From: Trebonia kvetii | GTDB taxonomy: Bacteria > Actinomycetota > Actinomycetes > Streptosporangiales > Streptosporangiaceae | NCBI RefSeq assembly: GCF_007827045.1 | Contig: NZ_RPFW01000003.1 | Coordinates: forward strand, 124,001 to 188,000 | Direction: 5' to 3' | Length of the DNA: 64,000 nt | In this document: positions 16,191 through 27,343 of the stretch, in pieces | How positions within the stretch are numbered: position 1 is the stretch's first letter | Layout of the letters: each line of letters begins with the position of its first letter | Position numbers and translations under genes: made by a program | Notes under the pieces: model-generated | The model's database searches: none | Told to the model about the DNA's origin: nothing | What the model saw: the letters and a program-made list of their open reading frames with translations, nothing else

Positions 16191-16916
16191 ATGACGCGCG
16201 CGGATCTTGAGAAGAAGCCGGCCGAGGTGGCCGCGATGTTCGACGCCCTGGCGGGGCGCTACGACCTGATGAACGACGTCCTGTCGATGGGTCAGGTCCG
16301 GCTGTGGCGCAGGCGCGTCCAGCGCATCCTGCGGGCGGGCCCCGGCGACCGGATCCTCGACCTGGCCGCGGGGACGGGCACCTCGTCGGTGACCTTCGCG
16401 GCGGCCGGGGCCGACGTGGTGGCGTGCGACTTTTCACTCGGCATGCTCCAGGCGGGCCAGGCGAGGCAGGTGAAGAGCGACCCGCTTGGCACCAAGAGCA
16501 GGGGCCGGATCGCGTTCGCGGCGGGCGATGCCCTGCGGCTGCCGTTCAAGGACGGCGCCTTCGACGCCGTGACCATCTCGTTCGGCCTGCGCAACGTGCA
16601 CGGAACGCGCGACGCGCTCGCCGAGATGCGCCGCGTGACACGGCCGGGCGGCCGGCTGGTGGTGTGCGAGTTCAGTGAGATCAAGATCGCGCCGCTCGAT
16701 ATGCTCTACAGGCGTTACCTGACCGGTGTCCTCCCGGCGATCGCCCGCCGCGCTGCGCGTAACCCCGCCGCCTACGAATATCTCGCCGAGTCGATCAGCG
16801 ACTGGCCCCCCCAGCGGGAGCTTGCCGACGTGATCAGCGCGGCAGGCTGGTCGTCGGTCCGGTGGCGTGACCTGACGCTTGGCATCGTGGCGGTCCACGT
16901 CGCACGCAACCCCTAG
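16191..16916 (+). CDS. menG: demethylmenaquinone methyltransferase
   Basis: SAM-dependent C-methylation that finishes menaquinone. [19 protein letters not shown] and [13 protein letters not shown] (SAM motif I) are visible. SFGLRNV and [10 protein letters not shown] also occur, as in the UbiE/MenG family. 241 residues. It lies just upstream of the menJ-like gene and nuo operon but is separated from them by a promoter, so it supplies the quinone that NDH-1 reduces. Confidence 0.93.
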   Translation: MTRADLEKKPAEVAAMFDALAGRYDLMNDVLSMGQVRLWRRRVQRILRAGPGDRILDLAAGTGTSSVTFAAAGADVVACDFSLGMLQAGQARQVKSDPLGTKSRGRIAFAAGDALRLPFKDGAFDAVTISFGLRNVHGTRDALAEMRRVTRPGGRLVVCEFSEIKIAPLDMLYRRYLTGVLPAIARRAARNPAAYEYLAESISDWPPQRELADVISAAGWSSVRWRDLTLGIVAVHVARNP

Positions 16917-16942
16917 ACAAGCCGGCAAGTCGTCCACCTCTG

Positions 16943-16972
16943 TTAACGCTCTGACCAAGGGCCCGCTAGGGT
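16943..16972 (+). promoter_or_regulatory. likely promoter of the menJ-nuo block
   Basis: TTAACG (16943-16948) and TAGGGT (16967-16972) are spaced 18 bp, compatible with a sigma-70/HrdB promoter. The Rex-like operator lies 54 bp downstream of the -10. Confidence 0.4.
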
Positions 16973-17025
16973 AGGGGCGGCGAATCGTCCCGTTCGGGGC
17001 GAGGATTAAACTAACGGCAAAGAAT

Positions 17026-17043
17026 TTGTGAAGCTGTTCACAA
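17026..17043. promoter_or_regulatory. Rex (redox repressor) operator
   Basis: TTGTGAA-GCTG-TTCACAA matches the Rex operator consensus TTGTGAA-N4-TTCACAA at every fixed base. Rex binds when NADH/NAD is low and controls nuo and cyd genes in Streptomyces. It covers the GTG at 17028, so translation must start later, at GTG 17064. The site therefore falls between promoter and gene. Confidence 0.8.
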
Positions 17044-17063
17044 GAAACCCAGGATTGCGCCAA

Positions 17064-18428
17064 GTGACAGAGCACGTGCCAGCCCATCGGGATCCAGGCC
17101 AGCGGGACGACGACGCCGACGTGATTGTGGTCGGCGCCGGTCCTTCGGGTTCCGCCGCCGCGTACTACCTTGCGCAGGCAGGCCTGGACGTGCTGCTGAT
17201 CGAGAAGTCCAGGTTCCCGCGGGACAAGGTGTGCGGCGATGGCCTCACCCCGCGCGCGGTCAAGGCCCTGGTCGCGATGGGCGTCGACGTCAGCGAGGAA
17301 GCGGGCTGGCTGCGCAACAAGGGTCTGCGCGTCATCGGCGGCGGCATGCGCCTCGAGCTGGACTGGCCGGAGCTGAGCAGCTACCCGGGCTACGGCCTGG
17401 TGCGCACCCGGGCCTCACTTGACGAGCAGCTCGCCCGCCGCGCTCAGGCCGCCGGCGTCAAGCTTCTCGAGGGGACCACGGTCACCGGCCCGGTGCTCGA
17501 TGACGACGGCCGCATCGTTGGCGTGCAGACGCAGGCTGAAGCCGAGGAAAAGCCAAGGTCAACGGATAACGCGGAACGGTTGCGTGGTGCCAGTCCGCCG
17601 CCCGGTGGGACGACCCCCGGCGGGAGGACGTTGCGCGCGCGCGTAGTCGTGGCGGCAGACGGTAACTCGTCGCGGCTGTCGATCGCGATGGGCCTGCGCA
17701 AGCGGGACGACCGGCCGATGGGCGTCGCGGTGCGCACCTACTACACCTCGCCGCGGCACAAGGACGACTACCTGGAATCCTGGCTCGACCTGTGGGATGG
17801 CGACCGGCTGCTGCCCGGCTACGGCTGGATCTTCGGCATGGGCGACGGCACCTCCAACGTGGGGCTCGGCATGCTGAACACGTCGACGGCGTTCGGCAAC
17901 ACCGATTACAAGGCACTCCTGCGCCGCTGGCTACGGTCCATGCCTGACGAGTGGGGCTACACCGAGGAGAACCGCACCGAGCCCGTCAGGGGCGCGGCAC
18001 TCCCGATGGGCTTCAACAGGACCCCGCACTACCACCGCGGCCTGCTGCTCGCGGGCGACGCGGCAGGCATGGTGAACCCGTTCAACGGCGAGGGCATCGC
18101 CTACGCGATGGAGTCGGGCGAGATCCTGGCCCGCGTGGTCGCCCAGGCCCTCGCCCGGCCGACGGCCGCCGAGACCGAGCGGGTGCTTCGCGGCTACCCC
18201 GAGATTCTTCAGGACGCGTACGGACGGTACTACACGCTCGGCAGGATCTTCGTGCAGCTGATCGGCCGTCCGAAGCTGATGCGCTACGCCACCGCGCGCG
18301 GCATGCACCACCCCCAGCTGATGAAGTTCGCGCTCAAGCTGCTCGCCAACCTGTCCGACCCGATGGACGGCGACGCGAGCGACCGCATCATCAGCGCCAT
18401 GACCCGACTCGCACCGGCCTCCAGGTGA
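17064..18428 (+). CDS. geranylgeranyl reductase family flavoprotein, menJ-like
   Basis: FAD enzyme that saturates isoprenoid double bonds; the nuo and menG context points to partial saturation of the menaquinone side chain (MenJ role), an inference. An N-terminal Rossmann fold holds GAGPSG near residue 27. FPRDKVCGDGLTPRAV follows, and a late FAD motif LLLAGDAAGMVNPFNGEGI sits about residue 330. 454 residues from GTG 17064, with AGGA about 10 bases upstream. A GTG at 17028 is rejected because it lies in the Rex site. The stop is 45 bp before nuoA with no terminator, so it probably heads the nuo transcript. Confidence 0.85.
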   Translation: MTEHVPAHRDPGQRDDDADVIVVGAGPSGSAAAYYLAQAGLDVLLIEKSRFPRDKVCGDGLTPRAVKALVAMGVDVSEEAGWLRNKGLRVIGGGMRLELDWPELSSYPGYGLVRTRASLDEQLARRAQAAGVKLLEGTTVTGPVLDDDGRIVGVQTQAEAEEKPRSTDNAERLRGASPPPGGTTPGGRTLRARVVVAADGNSSRLSIAMGLRKRDDRPMGVAVRTYYTSPRHKDDYLESWLDLWDGDRLLPGYGWIFGMGDGTSNVGLGMLNTSTAFGNTDYKALLRRWLRSMPDEWGYTEENRTEPVRGAALPMGFNRTPHYHRGLLLAGDAAGMVNPFNGEGIAYAMESGEILARVVAQALARPTAAETERVLRGYPEILQDAYGRYYTLGRIFVQLIGRPKLMRYATARGMHHPQLMKFALKLLANLSDPMDGDASDRIISAMTRLAPASR

Positions 18429-18473
18429 CCCGATGCCTAGGATGAATGACCACAGGAAGGGGGCGATTACACG

Positions 18474-18833
18474 GTGAAGCTGTATATACCGATCTTGGTG
18501 CTCATGGTTCTCGCCGCCGGATTCGCCACGTTCTCAGTCGTAGCGGGGACCTTGATGGGCCCGAAGCGCTGGAACAAGGCGAAGCTCGACGCGTACGAGT
18601 GCGGCATCGAGCCCACCCCGGTCCCGCTTGGCGGTGGCAAGATCCCGGTCAAGTACTACCTGACCGCGATGCTGTTCATCGTCTTCGACATCGAGATCGT
18701 CTTCCTTTACCCCTGGGCGGTGACCTTCGGCAAGCTCGGCGCGTTCGGCCTTGTCGAGATGGTCGCCTTCGTGATCACTGTGCTCGTCGCGTACGCCTAC
18801 GTCTGGCGGCGCGGCGGCCTGGAATGGGATTAG
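18474..18833 (+). CDS. nuoA: NADH-quinone oxidoreductase subunit A
   Basis: Small membrane subunit at the junction of the arms of NDH-1. Three transmembrane helices and the conserved loop YECGIEP between helices 1 and 2 are seen, then KYYLTAMLFIVFDIEIVFLYPW. 119 residues. GTG start with AGGAAGGGGG upstream. First gene of a complete nuoA-N cluster; nuoB starts 3 bp after its stop. Confidence 0.97.
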   Translation: MKLYIPILVLMVLAAGFATFSVVAGTLMGPKRWNKAKLDAYECGIEPTPVPLGGGKIPVKYYLTAMLFIVFDIEIVFLYPWAVTFGKLGAFGLVEMVAFVITVLVAYAYVWRRGGLEWD

Positions 18834-18836
18834 CAG

Positions 18837-19406
18837 ATGGGCATCGAAGAGAAGCTGCCGAGCGGCGTCCTGCTCACCTCGGTGGAGAAGATCGCCGGAT
18901 GGGCCCGGGCCCGCTCGGTGTGGCCGGCCACCTTCGGCCTCGCCTGCTGCGCGATCGAGCTGATGATGACCGGCGGCCCGCGGCATGACCTGGCCCGGTT
19001 CGGCATGGAGAAGACCGGTTCGACCCCGCGTGAGGCCGACCTGATGATCGTCGCCGGGCGGGTGAGCCAGAAGATGGCCCCGGTCCTCCGGCAGATCTAC
19101 GACCAGATGCCCGAGCCCAAGTGGGTCATCTCGATGGGTGTCTGCGCCTCGAGCGGCGGCATGTTCAACAACTACGCGATCGTGCAGGGCGTGGACCACA
19201 TCGTGCCGGTGGACATCTACCTGCCCGGTTGCCCACCGCGGCCGGAGATGCTGATGGACGCGATCTTCAAGCTGCACGACAAGATCCTGAACATGAAGCT
19301 CGGCCCGGATAGGGACAAGGAGATCACCGAGCTCGAGGAAGCGCGGCTCAACCTGAGCCCGCTGCGGGTCAGCGCGGGGATCAATGACTTGGGGAGTGAG
19401 CTGTGA
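18837..19406 (+). CDS. nuoB: NADH-quinone oxidoreductase subunit B
   Basis: Carries cluster N2, the last iron-sulfur centre before quinone. Ligand motifs visible: ACCAIE, VCASSGG and PGCPPRPE. 189 residues. Its last 4 bases overlap the start of nuoC, so the two are coupled. Confidence 0.97.
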   Translation: MGIEEKLPSGVLLTSVEKIAGWARARSVWPATFGLACCAIELMMTGGPRHDLARFGMEKTGSTPREADLMIVAGRVSQKMAPVLRQIYDQMPEPKWVISMGVCASSGGMFNNYAIVQGVDHIVPVDIYLPGCPPRPEMLMDAIFKLHDKILNMKLGPDRDKEITELEEARLNLSPLRVSAGINDLGSEL

Positions 19407-20119
19407 CGACCCCTGGCGGGGACGAGTCTGGGCTGCCGGCCCGGCAGGGCGATGAGGACGGCGAACGGCCGGTAGTCCGCACCGGCATGTTCGGCGTGCA
19501 CGGCACCCCGGACACCTCCGGGTACGGCCAGCTCCAGGTGCACCGGCAGCCGCTCCTCGTCTCCGAGCCCCCCTACGGCGGCTACTTCGACGCGGTGGCG
19601 CAGGCGCTCGGCGCCGCGCTCACGGCCGATGGCAGCGGCTTCGCCGAGGCCGTTGAGCGGGTCGTGGTGGACCGCGGCGAGCTGACCTTCTATGTACGCC
19701 GCGAGCACCTGCTCGTGGTCGCGGACAAGCTGCTGCACGACCCGGCGCTGCGTTTCGAGATCTTCTCAGGCGTCTCAGGCGTGCACTACCTGGACGAGCC
19801 GGGGCGCGAACTGCGCGCCGTCTACCACCTGCTGTCGATCACCCACAACAGGCGGCTGCGGCTCGAGGTGTCCGCCCCTGACGCCGACCCGCACATCCCG
19901 TCGGTGACCCCGGTGTACCCGGCGGCCAACTGGCACGAGCGGGAGACCTGGGACTTCTTCGGGATCGTCTTCGACGGGCACCCGGCGCTGACCAGGATCG
20001 AGATGCCCGACGACTGGCGGGGTCACCCGCAGCGCAAGGATTACCCGCTGGGCGGCATTGCCGTCGAGTACCGCGGCACCAAGGTGCCGCCGCCGGATGA
20101 AAGAAGGGCGTACTCGTAA
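19403..20119 (+). CDS. nuoC: NADH-quinone oxidoreductase subunit C
   Basis: 30-kDa-type subunit of the connecting arm. The C-terminal half holds the signature [13 protein letters not shown], and [16 protein letters not shown] ends the conserved part. An N-terminal extension of about 60 residues ([18 protein letters not shown]) is typical of actinobacteria. GTG start inside nuoB. It is not fused to NuoD. 238 residues. Confidence 0.96.
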   Translation: MTTPGGDESGLPARQGDEDGERPVVRTGMFGVHGTPDTSGYGQLQVHRQPLLVSEPPYGGYFDAVAQALGAALTADGSGFAEAVERVVVDRGELTFYVRREHLLVVADKLLHDPALRFEIFSGVSGVHYLDEPGRELRAVYHLLSITHNRRLRLEVSAPDADPHIPSVTPVYPAANWHERETWDFFGIVFDGHPALTRIEMPDDWRGHPQRKDYPLGGIAVEYRGTKVPPPDERRAYS

Positions 20120-21483
20120 TGAGCGAGACTACGCACGCGACCCCTGGTGCGAGCGACGCCGAGGCGGATGCCACCGAGGGCCGCGTCTACAACGTGGCTG
20201 GCGGCGACTGGGACGAGCTGGTCGCCGGCGACGATGAGCGCGGACCGAACGAGCAGATCGTTGTCAACATGGGCCCGCAGCACCCGTCCACGCACGGTGT
20301 TCTCCGGCTGGTGCTGACCCTGGAGGGCGAGACGGTCACCGACGCCCGCGCGTCGATCGGCTACCTGCACACCGGTATCGAGAAGAACATGGAATACCGG
20401 ACGTGGACGCAGGGCACCACGTTCGTCACGCGCGCCGACTACCTGATGCCGCTGTTCAACGAGGCGGCGTACTGCATGGCGGTCGAGCGCCTGCTAGGCA
20501 TCGAGGACAAGCTGCCCGAGCGCGCCACGCTCATCCGGGTGCTCATGCTCGAGCTGAACAGGATCGGCTCGCACCTGGGCGGCATCGGCCCGTTCGGCCT
20601 TGAGCTTGGCGCGACCACGATCTTCCTGCAGGGCGTCCGAATGCGGGAGAACGTCCTCGACCTGCTTGAGCTGATCACCGGGCTGCGGATGAACCACGCG
20701 TTCATCCGGCCAGGCGGCGTGGCGCAGGACCTGCCGGCCGGCGGCATCGAGGCGATCCGCGACTTCCTGCGCAAGGCTCCGGCCTGGGTGCACGACCTGC
20801 GCAAGCTGATCGACGCCAACCCGGTATTCAAGGCGCGGACGCAGGGCATCGCCTACCTGGACCTGGAGGGCTGTATGGCCCTCGGCGTTACCGGGCCGAT
20901 GCTTCGCGCGACCGGACTGCCCTGGGACCTGCGCAAGTCCCAGCCGTACCTGGGTTACGAGACCTACGAGTTCGACGTCCCGACCCAGGACACGTGTGAC
21001 ACTTACGGTCGCTACCAGGTCCGGATGGCAGAGATCGACGAGTCACTCCGGATCATCGAGCAGGTTCTCGACCGTCTCGCAGACCGGGCGGGCGTCCCGA
21101 ACGACCCGTATCTCATCCAGGACAAGAAGATCGGCTGGCCGGCCCGGCTGTCCCTCGGCCCGGACGGCCTCGGCCCGTCGCCCGAGCACATAGCGCACAT
21201 CATGGGCCAGTCCATGGAGGCACTCATCCACCACTTCAAGCTGGTGACCGAGGGGTTCCGGGTGCCGGCCGGCCAGGCGTACGTGCCGATCGAATCGGCC
21301 AAGGGCGAGCTCGGCTGCCACGTGGTGAGCGACGGCGGCACCAGGCCGTACCGCGCGCACCTGCGCGACCCCTCGTTCCACCACTTGCAGGCCGTCTCCG
21401 TGCTGTGCGAAGGCGGCAACCTCGCGGACGTGATCCCGGCGATCGCGTCGATTGACCCGGTGATTGGAGGCGTTGACCGGTAA
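20119..21483 (+). CDS. nuoD: NADH-quinone oxidoreductase subunit D
   Basis: 49-kDa subunit that forms the quinone pocket with Nuo[16 protein letters not shown] near residue 53 carries the quinone-site His. [16 protein letters not shown] and the ending [10 protein letters not shown] are standard. 454 residues, with an acidic 45-residue N-terminal extension. ATG overlaps the nuoC stop by one base. Confidence 0.97.
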   Translation: MSETTHATPGASDAEADATEGRVYNVAGGDWDELVAGDDERGPNEQIVVNMGPQHPSTHGVLRLVLTLEGETVTDARASIGYLHTGIEKNMEYRTWTQGTTFVTRADYLMPLFNEAAYCMAVERLLGIEDKLPERATLIRVLMLELNRIGSHLGGIGPFGLELGATTIFLQGVRMRENVLDLLELITGLRMNHAFIRPGGVAQDLPAGGIEAIRDFLRKAPAWVHDLRKLIDANPVFKARTQGIAYLDLEGCMALGVTGPMLRATGLPWDLRKSQPYLGYETYEFDVPTQDTCDTYGRYQVRMAEIDESLRIIEQVLDRLADRAGVPNDPYLIQDKKIGWPARLSLGPDGLGPSPEHIAHIMGQSMEALIHHFKLVTEGFRVPAGQAYVPIESAKGELGCHVVSDGGTRPYRAHLRDPSFHHLQAVSVLCEGGNLADVIPAIASIDPVIGGVDR

Positions 21484-22196
21484 TGCCGTTCAGTGAGGAA
21501 ACGCTGACCCGGCTGAAGGCGGACGCCGCGGAGATCACCGGAAGGTACCCGCGGGCCCGTTCCGCGCTGCTGCCGCTGCTGTACCTGGTGCAGGCGGAAG
21601 AGGGGTACGTCTCCGACGAAGGCATGGCGTTCTGCGCCGAGGTGCTCGGCATCACGCAGACCGAGGTGCGCGGCGTGGCGACCTTCTACACCATGTACAA
21701 GCACGAGCCTGCCGCCGAGTACCAGGTCGGGGTGTGCATCAACACCACCTGCGCGATCATGGGCGGCGACCAGATCTATGCCGAGCTCGCCGGGCACATC
21801 GCCGGCAACGCAGGGCACGAGGACGCGGAGCACGGCGACGCGCTCGGCGGCACCCACGACCACGGCGACATCAAGTCCCCGGACGGCAAGGTCGCCCTGG
21901 AGCGCCTGGAGTGCAACGCGGCCTGCGACTACGCCCCCGTGGTCATGGTCAACTGGGAGTTCTTCGACAACCAGACGCCGCAGTCGGCGAAGAAGCTGGT
22001 CGACGACCTCCAGGCGGGCCAGGACGTGACGCCGACCCGCGGCCCGAACAAGCTGTGCACCTGGAAGCAGGCCAACCGGATCCTCGCCGGATTCGGTGAC
22101 GGCCACGCGGCCGAGGGTCCCTCGGCGGGGCCGGCCAGCCTGGTCGGGCTCAAGCTGGCCAAGGAACGCGGATGGAAGGCTCCTAACCCGTCATGA
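21483..22196 (+). CDS. nuoE: NADH-quinone oxidoreductase subunit E
   Basis: 24-kDa subunit with the [2Fe-2S] cluster N1a. Ligands appear as CINTTC and ECNAAC. The thioredoxin-like domain ends near residue 165. A His/Asp-rich insertion (GHEDAEHGDALGGTHDHGD) sits between the ligand pairs, where the family is usually shorter. 237 residues. Stop-start overlaps on both sides. Confidence 0.95.
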   Translation: MPFSEETLTRLKADAAEITGRYPRARSALLPLLYLVQAEEGYVSDEGMAFCAEVLGITQTEVRGVATFYTMYKHEPAAEYQVGVCINTTCAIMGGDQIYAELAGHIAGNAGHEDAEHGDALGGTHDHGDIKSPDGKVALERLECNAACDYAPVVMVNWEFFDNQTPQSAKKLVDDLQAGQDVTPTRGPNKLCTWKQANRILAGFGDGHAAEGPSAGPASLVGLKLAKERGWKAPNPS

Positions 22197-23491
22197 CGGA
22201 CACCCTCACCCCGGTCCTTACCGCCAACTGGGACCAGCCGGACTCCTTCACGCTCGACGGCTACAGCCGCGACGGCGGGTACAAGGCGCTGCCCAAGGCG
22301 CTGGCGATGGACCCGGACGACGTGATCGCCACGGTGAAGAGCGCGGTGCTCCGCGGGCGCGGCGGCGCCGGCTTCCCGACCGGCATGAAGTGGTCCTTCA
22401 TCCCGCAGAACGACGGCAAGCCGCACTACCTGACGGTCAACGCCGACGAGTCCGAGCCGGGCACGTGCAAGGACATCCCGCTGATGATGGCCAACCCGCA
22501 CGTGCTCATCGAGGGCATCATCATCACCTGCTACGCCATCAGGGCTAGCCACGCGTTCATCTACGTGCGCGGCGAGGTGCTGCACGTGATCAGGCGGCTG
22601 CAGCTCGCGGTCGCCCAGGCGTACGAGGCGGGTTACCTCGGCGAGGACATCCTCGGCACCGGCTTCAAGCTCGACGTGGTGGTGCACGCGGGCGCGGGCG
22701 CCTACATCTGCGGCGAGGAGACGGCGCTGCTGACCTCGCTCGAGGGCTATCGCGGCCTGCCGCGGAACCGGCCGCCGTTCCCCGCCGTCGAAGGCCTCTA
22801 CGCGAGCCCGACGGTGATCAACAACGTCGAGTCGATCTCGAGCGTGCCGTCGATCATCGACAAGGGGTCCGACTGGTTCTCCGGCCTCGGCACCGAGAAG
22901 TCCAAGGGCTACGGCATCTTCTCGCTGTCTGGGCACGTGAAGAACCCCGGACAGTACGAGGCGCCGCTCGGCATCACGCTGCGCGAGCTGATCGATCTGG
23001 CAGGCGGCATGCTCCGGCCGGGCCACCCGCTGAAGTTCTGGACGCCTGGCGGCTCGTCCACCCCGCTGCTCACCCACGAGCACCTGGACATCCCGCTTGA
23101 CTTCGAGGGGGTGGGCGCCGCCGGGTCGATGCTCGGCACCCGGGCGCTGCAGCTCTTCGACGACACGACCTGCGTGCTGCGCGCGGCGCTGCGCTGGACG
23201 GAGTTCTACCAGCACGAGTCGTGCGGCAAGTGCACGCCGTGCCGTGAGGGCACCTACTGGCTGGTGCGCGCCGTGGAGCGGCTCGAGCAGGGCGAGGGTA
23301 CTGACGAAGACCTGGAGACGATCCTCGACGTCGGCGACAACATCGTGGGCCGCGCGTTCTGCGCCCTCGGCGACGCCGCGCCGGTGCCGATCAGCTCCGC
23401 CATCAAGTACTTCCGCGACGAGATCATCCTGCACTCCAAGAATGGCGGCTGCCCGTTCGATCCGGCCGCTTCGACCGCGTGGGCGGTGTGA
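22193..23491 (+). CDS. nuoF: NADH-quinone oxidoreductase subunit F
   Basis: 51-kDa subunit that oxidises NADH with FMN and passes electrons to the [4Fe-4S] centre N3. [13 protein letters not shown] (NADH/FMN loop) near residue 60, [10 protein letters not shown] near 180, and the cluster ligands [12 protein letters not shown] near 345. 432 residues. It overlaps nuoE by 4 bases. Confidence 0.97.
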   Translation: MTDTLTPVLTANWDQPDSFTLDGYSRDGGYKALPKALAMDPDDVIATVKSAVLRGRGGAGFPTGMKWSFIPQNDGKPHYLTVNADESEPGTCKDIPLMMANPHVLIEGIIITCYAIRASHAFIYVRGEVLHVIRRLQLAVAQAYEAGYLGEDILGTGFKLDVVVHAGAGAYICGEETALLTSLEGYRGLPRNRPPFPAVEGLYASPTVINNVESISSVPSIIDKGSDWFSGLGTEKSKGYGIFSLSGHVKNPGQYEAPLGITLRELIDLAGGMLRPGHPLKFWTPGGSSTPLLTHEHLDIPLDFEGVGAAGSMLGTRALQLFDDTTCVLRAALRWTEFYQHESCGKCTPCREGTYWLVRAVERLEQGEGTDEDLETILDVGDNIVGRAFCALGDAAPVPISSAIKYFRDEIILHSKNGGCPFDPAASTAWAV

Positions 23492-23495
23492 GGGA

Positions 23496-25964
23496 ATGAC
23501 AGTAGAGCCAACCACTAGCCGGCCGAAGGTCGACACGGTGAACGTCACCATCGACGGCTACCAGGTCTCGGTGCCTAAGGGCACCCTGGTGATCCGGGCG
23601 GCGGAGGAGATCGGGATCAGCATCCCAAGGTTCTGCGACCACCCGCTGCTCGACCCGATCGGCGCCTGCCGTCAGTGCCTGGTGGACATCGAGGGGCAGC
23701 GCAAGCCGCTCGCCTCCTGCACCACGGTCTGCACGGACGGCATGGTGGTCAAGACGCAGTTCACCTCGCCGGTGGCCGACAAGGCGCAGCAGGGCGTGAT
23801 GGAGCTGCTGCTGATCAACCACCCGCTCGACTGCCCGATGTGCGACAAGGGCGGCGAGTGCCCGCTGCAGAACCAGGCGATGTCGAACGGCCGGGGCGAG
23901 TCCCGCTTCCGCGAGCCCAAGCGCGAGTTCGACAAGCCGGTCGCGATCTCGACCGAGGTGCTGCTCGACCGCGAGCGGTGCATCTCCTGCACCCGCTGCG
24001 TGCGGACCTCGGAGGAGATCGCGGGCGACGACTTCATCGAGTTCCTTGAGCGCGGTCCGCGGCAGTACATCGGCACCGCCAACGGCAAGCCGTTCAACTC
24101 CTACTTCTCCGGCAACACGGTGCAGGTCTGCCCGGTCGGCGCGCTCACCGGCGCGGCCTACCGGTTCAAGTCCCGCCCGTTTGACCTGGTGTCCACGCCG
24201 AGCATCTGCGAGCACTGCGCCTCCGGGTGCCACCTGCGCACCGACCACCGGCGCGGCAAGGTGATGCGCCGCCTGTCGGGCGATGAGCCGCTGGTCAACG
24301 AGGAGTGGAACTGCGACAAGGGCCGCTGGGCGTTCAACTACGCGACTCAGCCCGACCGGCTGACCACTCCGCTCGTCCGCGACGCCGAGGGCGTGCTGCG
24401 GCCTGCCTCCTGGGCCACCGCGTACGCGGCGGCGGCGCGCGGCCTGGCGGCGGCGCGGGACGCTAGGGATGCGGCGGGGGCGGGCGGGCCGGGAGGAAGC
24501 AGCCCGGCCGGGGTCGGCGTGCTGGCCGGCGGCCGGCTGACACTCGAGGACGCCTACGCCTACGCGAAGTTCACCAGGCTCGCGCTGAACACCAACGACA
24601 TCGACATGCGGGCACGGGCGCACTCGGCGGAGGAGGAGCAATTCCTCGCCGCCCGGGTGGCCGGGCGCGGCATCGAGGTCAGCTACGCCGACCTTGAGGT
24701 GGCGCCCGCGGTGCTGCTGGCCGGCTTCGAGCCGGAAGACGAGTCCCCGATCGTGTTCCTGCGACTGCGCAAGGCGGCGCGCAAGACCGGGCTCAGGGTC
24801 TTCTCCGTCGCGGCGCTCGCCTCGCCCGGCCTGGAGAAGGTCTTCGGCACGCTGCTGCCGACCGTGCCTGGCGCCGAGCCTGCCGCGCTGACCGCGCTCG
24901 CCGCGGGCGGTGGGACCGACCCCGACATCGAGGCCGCGGCGGATCTGCTCGCCAGGCCCGGCGCGGTGATCCTCGTCGGCGAGCGGCTCGCCGAGGTGCC
25001 TGGCGCGCTCGCGGCCGCGGTGCGGCTAGCGGACGCGAGCGGCGCGAGGCTGGCCTGGGTTCCCAGGCGAGCCGGAGAGCGCGGCGCCGTCGAGGCGGGC
25101 GCGCTGCCCGGCCTGCTGCCGATCGGCCGCTGGGTCGGCGACCCGAAGGCGCGCGCCGAGGTGGCGCTTGCCTGGAACAAGGCCTCGCTGCCCGCCACAC
25201 CTGGCCGCTCCACCGCGGCGCTGCTCGCGGCCGCCGAAGCCGGCGAGCTCGGTGCTCTTGTCGTCGCAGGCGTCGACGTCGCCGACCTGCCCGACCCGGC
25301 GGGCGCGCTGCGCGCGCTGGAGCGGACGCCGTTCATCGTCTCGCTCGAACTGCGGGCAAGCGACGTCACCGACCGCGCGGACGTGGTGTTCCCCGTCGCC
25401 GCGGTGGCGGAGAAGTCGGGCACGTTCGTGAACTGGGAGGGCCGCGGCGGCTCGTTCGCCGCGTCGCTCAGCGTGCCGGGCATCCGCTCCGACCTGTACG
25501 TGCTCGCCGCGATCGCCGAGGAGCTCGACGTGCACCTGGGGCTGCCCGACGCGGCCGCCGCACGCGCCGAACTCGTCGCGCTCGGCGCGTGGCAGGGCGC
25601 CCGCCCGGCCGCGCCGGCCGTGGTCGCCACGCCGCCCGCCTCGTCGGCACCCGGCGAACTCAGGCTGGCGACCTGGCACCAGCTCATCGACGCCGGGCGG
25701 ATGCAGGACGGAGAGCCGTACCTGGCAGGCACCGCGCGTCCCGTCGTGGCGCGGGTGTCCGCCGCCACCGCGGCGGACGCCGGCCTGGCCGACGGCGACA
25801 AGGTGACCGTGACGACTCAGGCAGGCTCGCTGACCGTCCCGCTCGCCGTCACCGACATGGCCGACGGCGTGGTGTGGCTGCCCGCCAACAGCTCCGGCTC
25901 CGCGGTCCGCACGGACCTCGGCGCAGGCCACGGGAGCAGGGTTACCCTGAGGAGGGCTGAATGA
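23496..25964 (+). CDS. nuoG: NADH-quinone oxidoreductase subunit G
   Basis: Largest peripheral-arm subunit. The N-terminal [2Fe-2S] ferredoxin domain has [15 protein letters not shown]. The His-ligated cluster region follows, then [20 protein letters not shown] and CEHCASGC. A molybdopterin-oxidoreductase-like domain fills the rest with an Ala-rich, diverged sequence and no cofactor expected. 822 residues from ATG 23496, which sits 4 bases after the nuoF stop with GAGGG upstream. The frame is open further back through nuoF, but that stretch is not NuoG. Confidence 0.95.
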   Translation: MTVEPTTSRPKVDTVNVTIDGYQVSVPKGTLVIRAAEEIGISIPRFCDHPLLDPIGACRQCLVDIEGQRKPLASCTTVCTDGMVVKTQFTSPVADKAQQGVMELLLINHPLDCPMCDKGGECPLQNQAMSNGRGESRFREPKREFDKPVAISTEVLLDRERCISCTRCVRTSEEIAGDDFIEFLERGPRQYIGTANGKPFNSYFSGNTVQVCPVGALTGAAYRFKSRPFDLVSTPSICEHCASGCHLRTDHRRGKVMRRLSGDEPLVNEEWNCDKGRWAFNYATQPDRLTTPLVRDAEGVLRPASWATAYAAAARGLAAARDARDAAGAGGPGGSSPAGVGVLAGGRLTLEDAYAYAKFTRLALNTNDIDMRARAHSAEEEQFLAARVAGRGIEVSYADLEVAPAVLLAGFEPEDESPIVFLRLRKAARKTGLRVFSVAALASPGLEKVFGTLLPTVPGAEPAALTALAAGGGTDPDIEAAADLLARPGAVILVGERLAEVPGALAAAVRLADASGARLAWVPRRAGERGAVEAGALPGLLPIGRWVGDPKARAEVALAWNKASLPATPGRSTAALLAAAEAGELGALVVAGVDVADLPDPAGALRALERTPFIVSLELRASDVTDRADVVFPVAAVAEKSGTFVNWEGRGGSFAASLSVPGIRSDLYVLAAIAEELDVHLGLPDAAAARAELVALGAWQGARPAAPAVVATPPASSAPGELRLATWHQLIDAGRMQDGEPYLAGTARPVVARVSAATAADAGLADGDKVTVTTQAGSLTVPLAVTDMADGVVWLPANSSGSAVRTDLGAGHGSRVTLRRAE

Positions 25965-27343
25965 CCGGCGTGCTCGCGGCGGATCCGACGCTGAGCGACT
26001 TCAACCAGATCATCTGGTGGATGGTGCTGCTCAAGGTCGGCGTCGTCTTCGTCTTCCTGCTGCTTACCACGATCTTCATGATCTGGTTCGAGCGCCGCGT
26101 GATCGGCCGGATGCAGAACCGGCCCGGCCCCAACCGGGCCGGTCCCTGGGGCCTGCTGCAGCCGGTGGCCGACGCGCTCAAGCTGCCGCTCAAGGAGGAC
26201 ATCGTCCCCACCAAGGTGGACAAGCTGGTGTTCTTCATCGCGCCGATCATCGCCGCCTCGACGTCGTTCGTCGCCTTCGCGATCATCCCGGTGGGCCCGG
26301 TGGTGTCGATCTTCCACCACCTGACGCCGCTTCAGGTCACGGACCTGCCGGTAGCGGTGCTGCTTGTGCTCGCGATGAGCTCGGTCGGCGTCTACGGCAT
26401 CGTGCTGGCCGGCTGGGCCTCGCGCGGACCATACTCGATCCTCGGCGCGCTCCGCTCGACCGCACAGGTGATCAGCTACGAGATCGCCATGGGCCTGTCG
26501 TTCGTCGCCGTCTTCCTTGACGCCGGGTCGCTGTCCACCACGGCGATCGTCTCCGCCCAGGAGCACTTCTGGTACTTCTGGGTGCTCGCCCCGTCGTTCA
26601 TCATCTACCTGGTGACGATGGTCGGCGAGACCAACCGGATCCCGTTCGACCTCCCCGAGGGAGAGGGCGAAATCGTCGCCGGCCACATGACCGAGTACTC
26701 CTCGATGAAGTTCGCCATGTTCTTCCTCGCCGAGTACATCAACATGACGACAGTCTCGGCGCTCGCCGTAACGCTGTTCCTCGGCGGCTGGCGGGCACCG
26801 TGGCCGATCTCGCTGTGGTCGGGCGCGAACAGCGGCTGGTGGCCCGTCCTGTGGTTCCTCGGCAAGGTCTTCTTCCTGCTGTTCTGCTACGTGTGGCTGC
26901 GCGGCACGCTGCCGCGGACCAGGTACGACCAGCTGATGGCGCTCGGGTGGAAGATCCTCATCCCGTTCTCCATCGTGTGGCTGCTGCTTGTCGCCACCGT
27001 GCGGGCGCTGCGCGAGGACAACCACTCGCCGGTCGTCTATGCGGTGGCCGGCGTGGTGCTCATCCTGTTCGTGCTGCTGATCACGTTCTGGGACAACGGG
27101 TACCAGAAGCACCTCGCCCGGATCGCGCCGGAGGGCACAGCCGCGGATGCGGAAGAGGACGAGTGGGACTACGACGAGGACGGCGAGCTGGTCAAGGTCG
27201 AGAGGCCGGCGGTGGAGCCGAGGTTCCCCGTGCCGCCGCTCGACCTGCCGCACTATCACGGCCTTGAGCTTGACGCCGCGGGCGGCTTGGTGCGCGGCGA
27301 CGCCACCGGCGTTACGAAGGAGGTCACCGGTGCCGGTTCTTGA
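25961..27343 (+). CDS. nuoH: NADH-quinone oxidoreductase subunit H
   Basis: Membrane subunit next to the quinone site. [21 protein letters not shown], and [20 protein letters not shown] in the loop before later helices, are diagnostic. About eight helices end near residue 380. A charged tail of about 75 residues ([13 protein letters not shown]) follows, an actinobacterial feature. 460 residues. Overlaps nuoG by 4 bases; nuoI begins within its last codons. Confidence 0.96.
   Translation: MTGVLAADPTLSDFNQIIWWMVLLKVGVVFVFLLLTTIFMIWFERRVIGRMQNRPGPNRAGPWGLLQPVADALKLPLKEDIVPTKVDKLVFFIAPIIAASTSFVAFAIIPVGPVVSIFHHLTPLQVTDLPVAVLLVLAMSSVGVYGIVLAGWASRGPYSILGALRSTAQVISYEIAMGLSFVAVFLDAGSLSTTAIVSAQEHFWYFWVLAPSFIIYLVTMVGETNRIPFDLPEGEGEIVAGHMTEYSSMKFAMFFLAEYINMTTVSALAVTLFLGGWRAPWPISLWSGANSGWWPVLWFLGKVFFLLFCYVWLRGTLPRTRYDQLMALGWKILIPFSIVWLLLVATVRALREDNHSPVVYAVAGVVLILFVLLITFWDNGYQKHLARIAPEGTAADAEEDEWDYDEDGELVKVERPAVEPRFPVPPLDLPHYHGLELDAAGGLVRGDATGVTKEVTGAGS

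Noticed and set aside
17028-17063. GTG 17028 as start of the menJ-like gene
   Set aside because: It lies within the Rex operator, and the extra 12 residues match nothing in the family.
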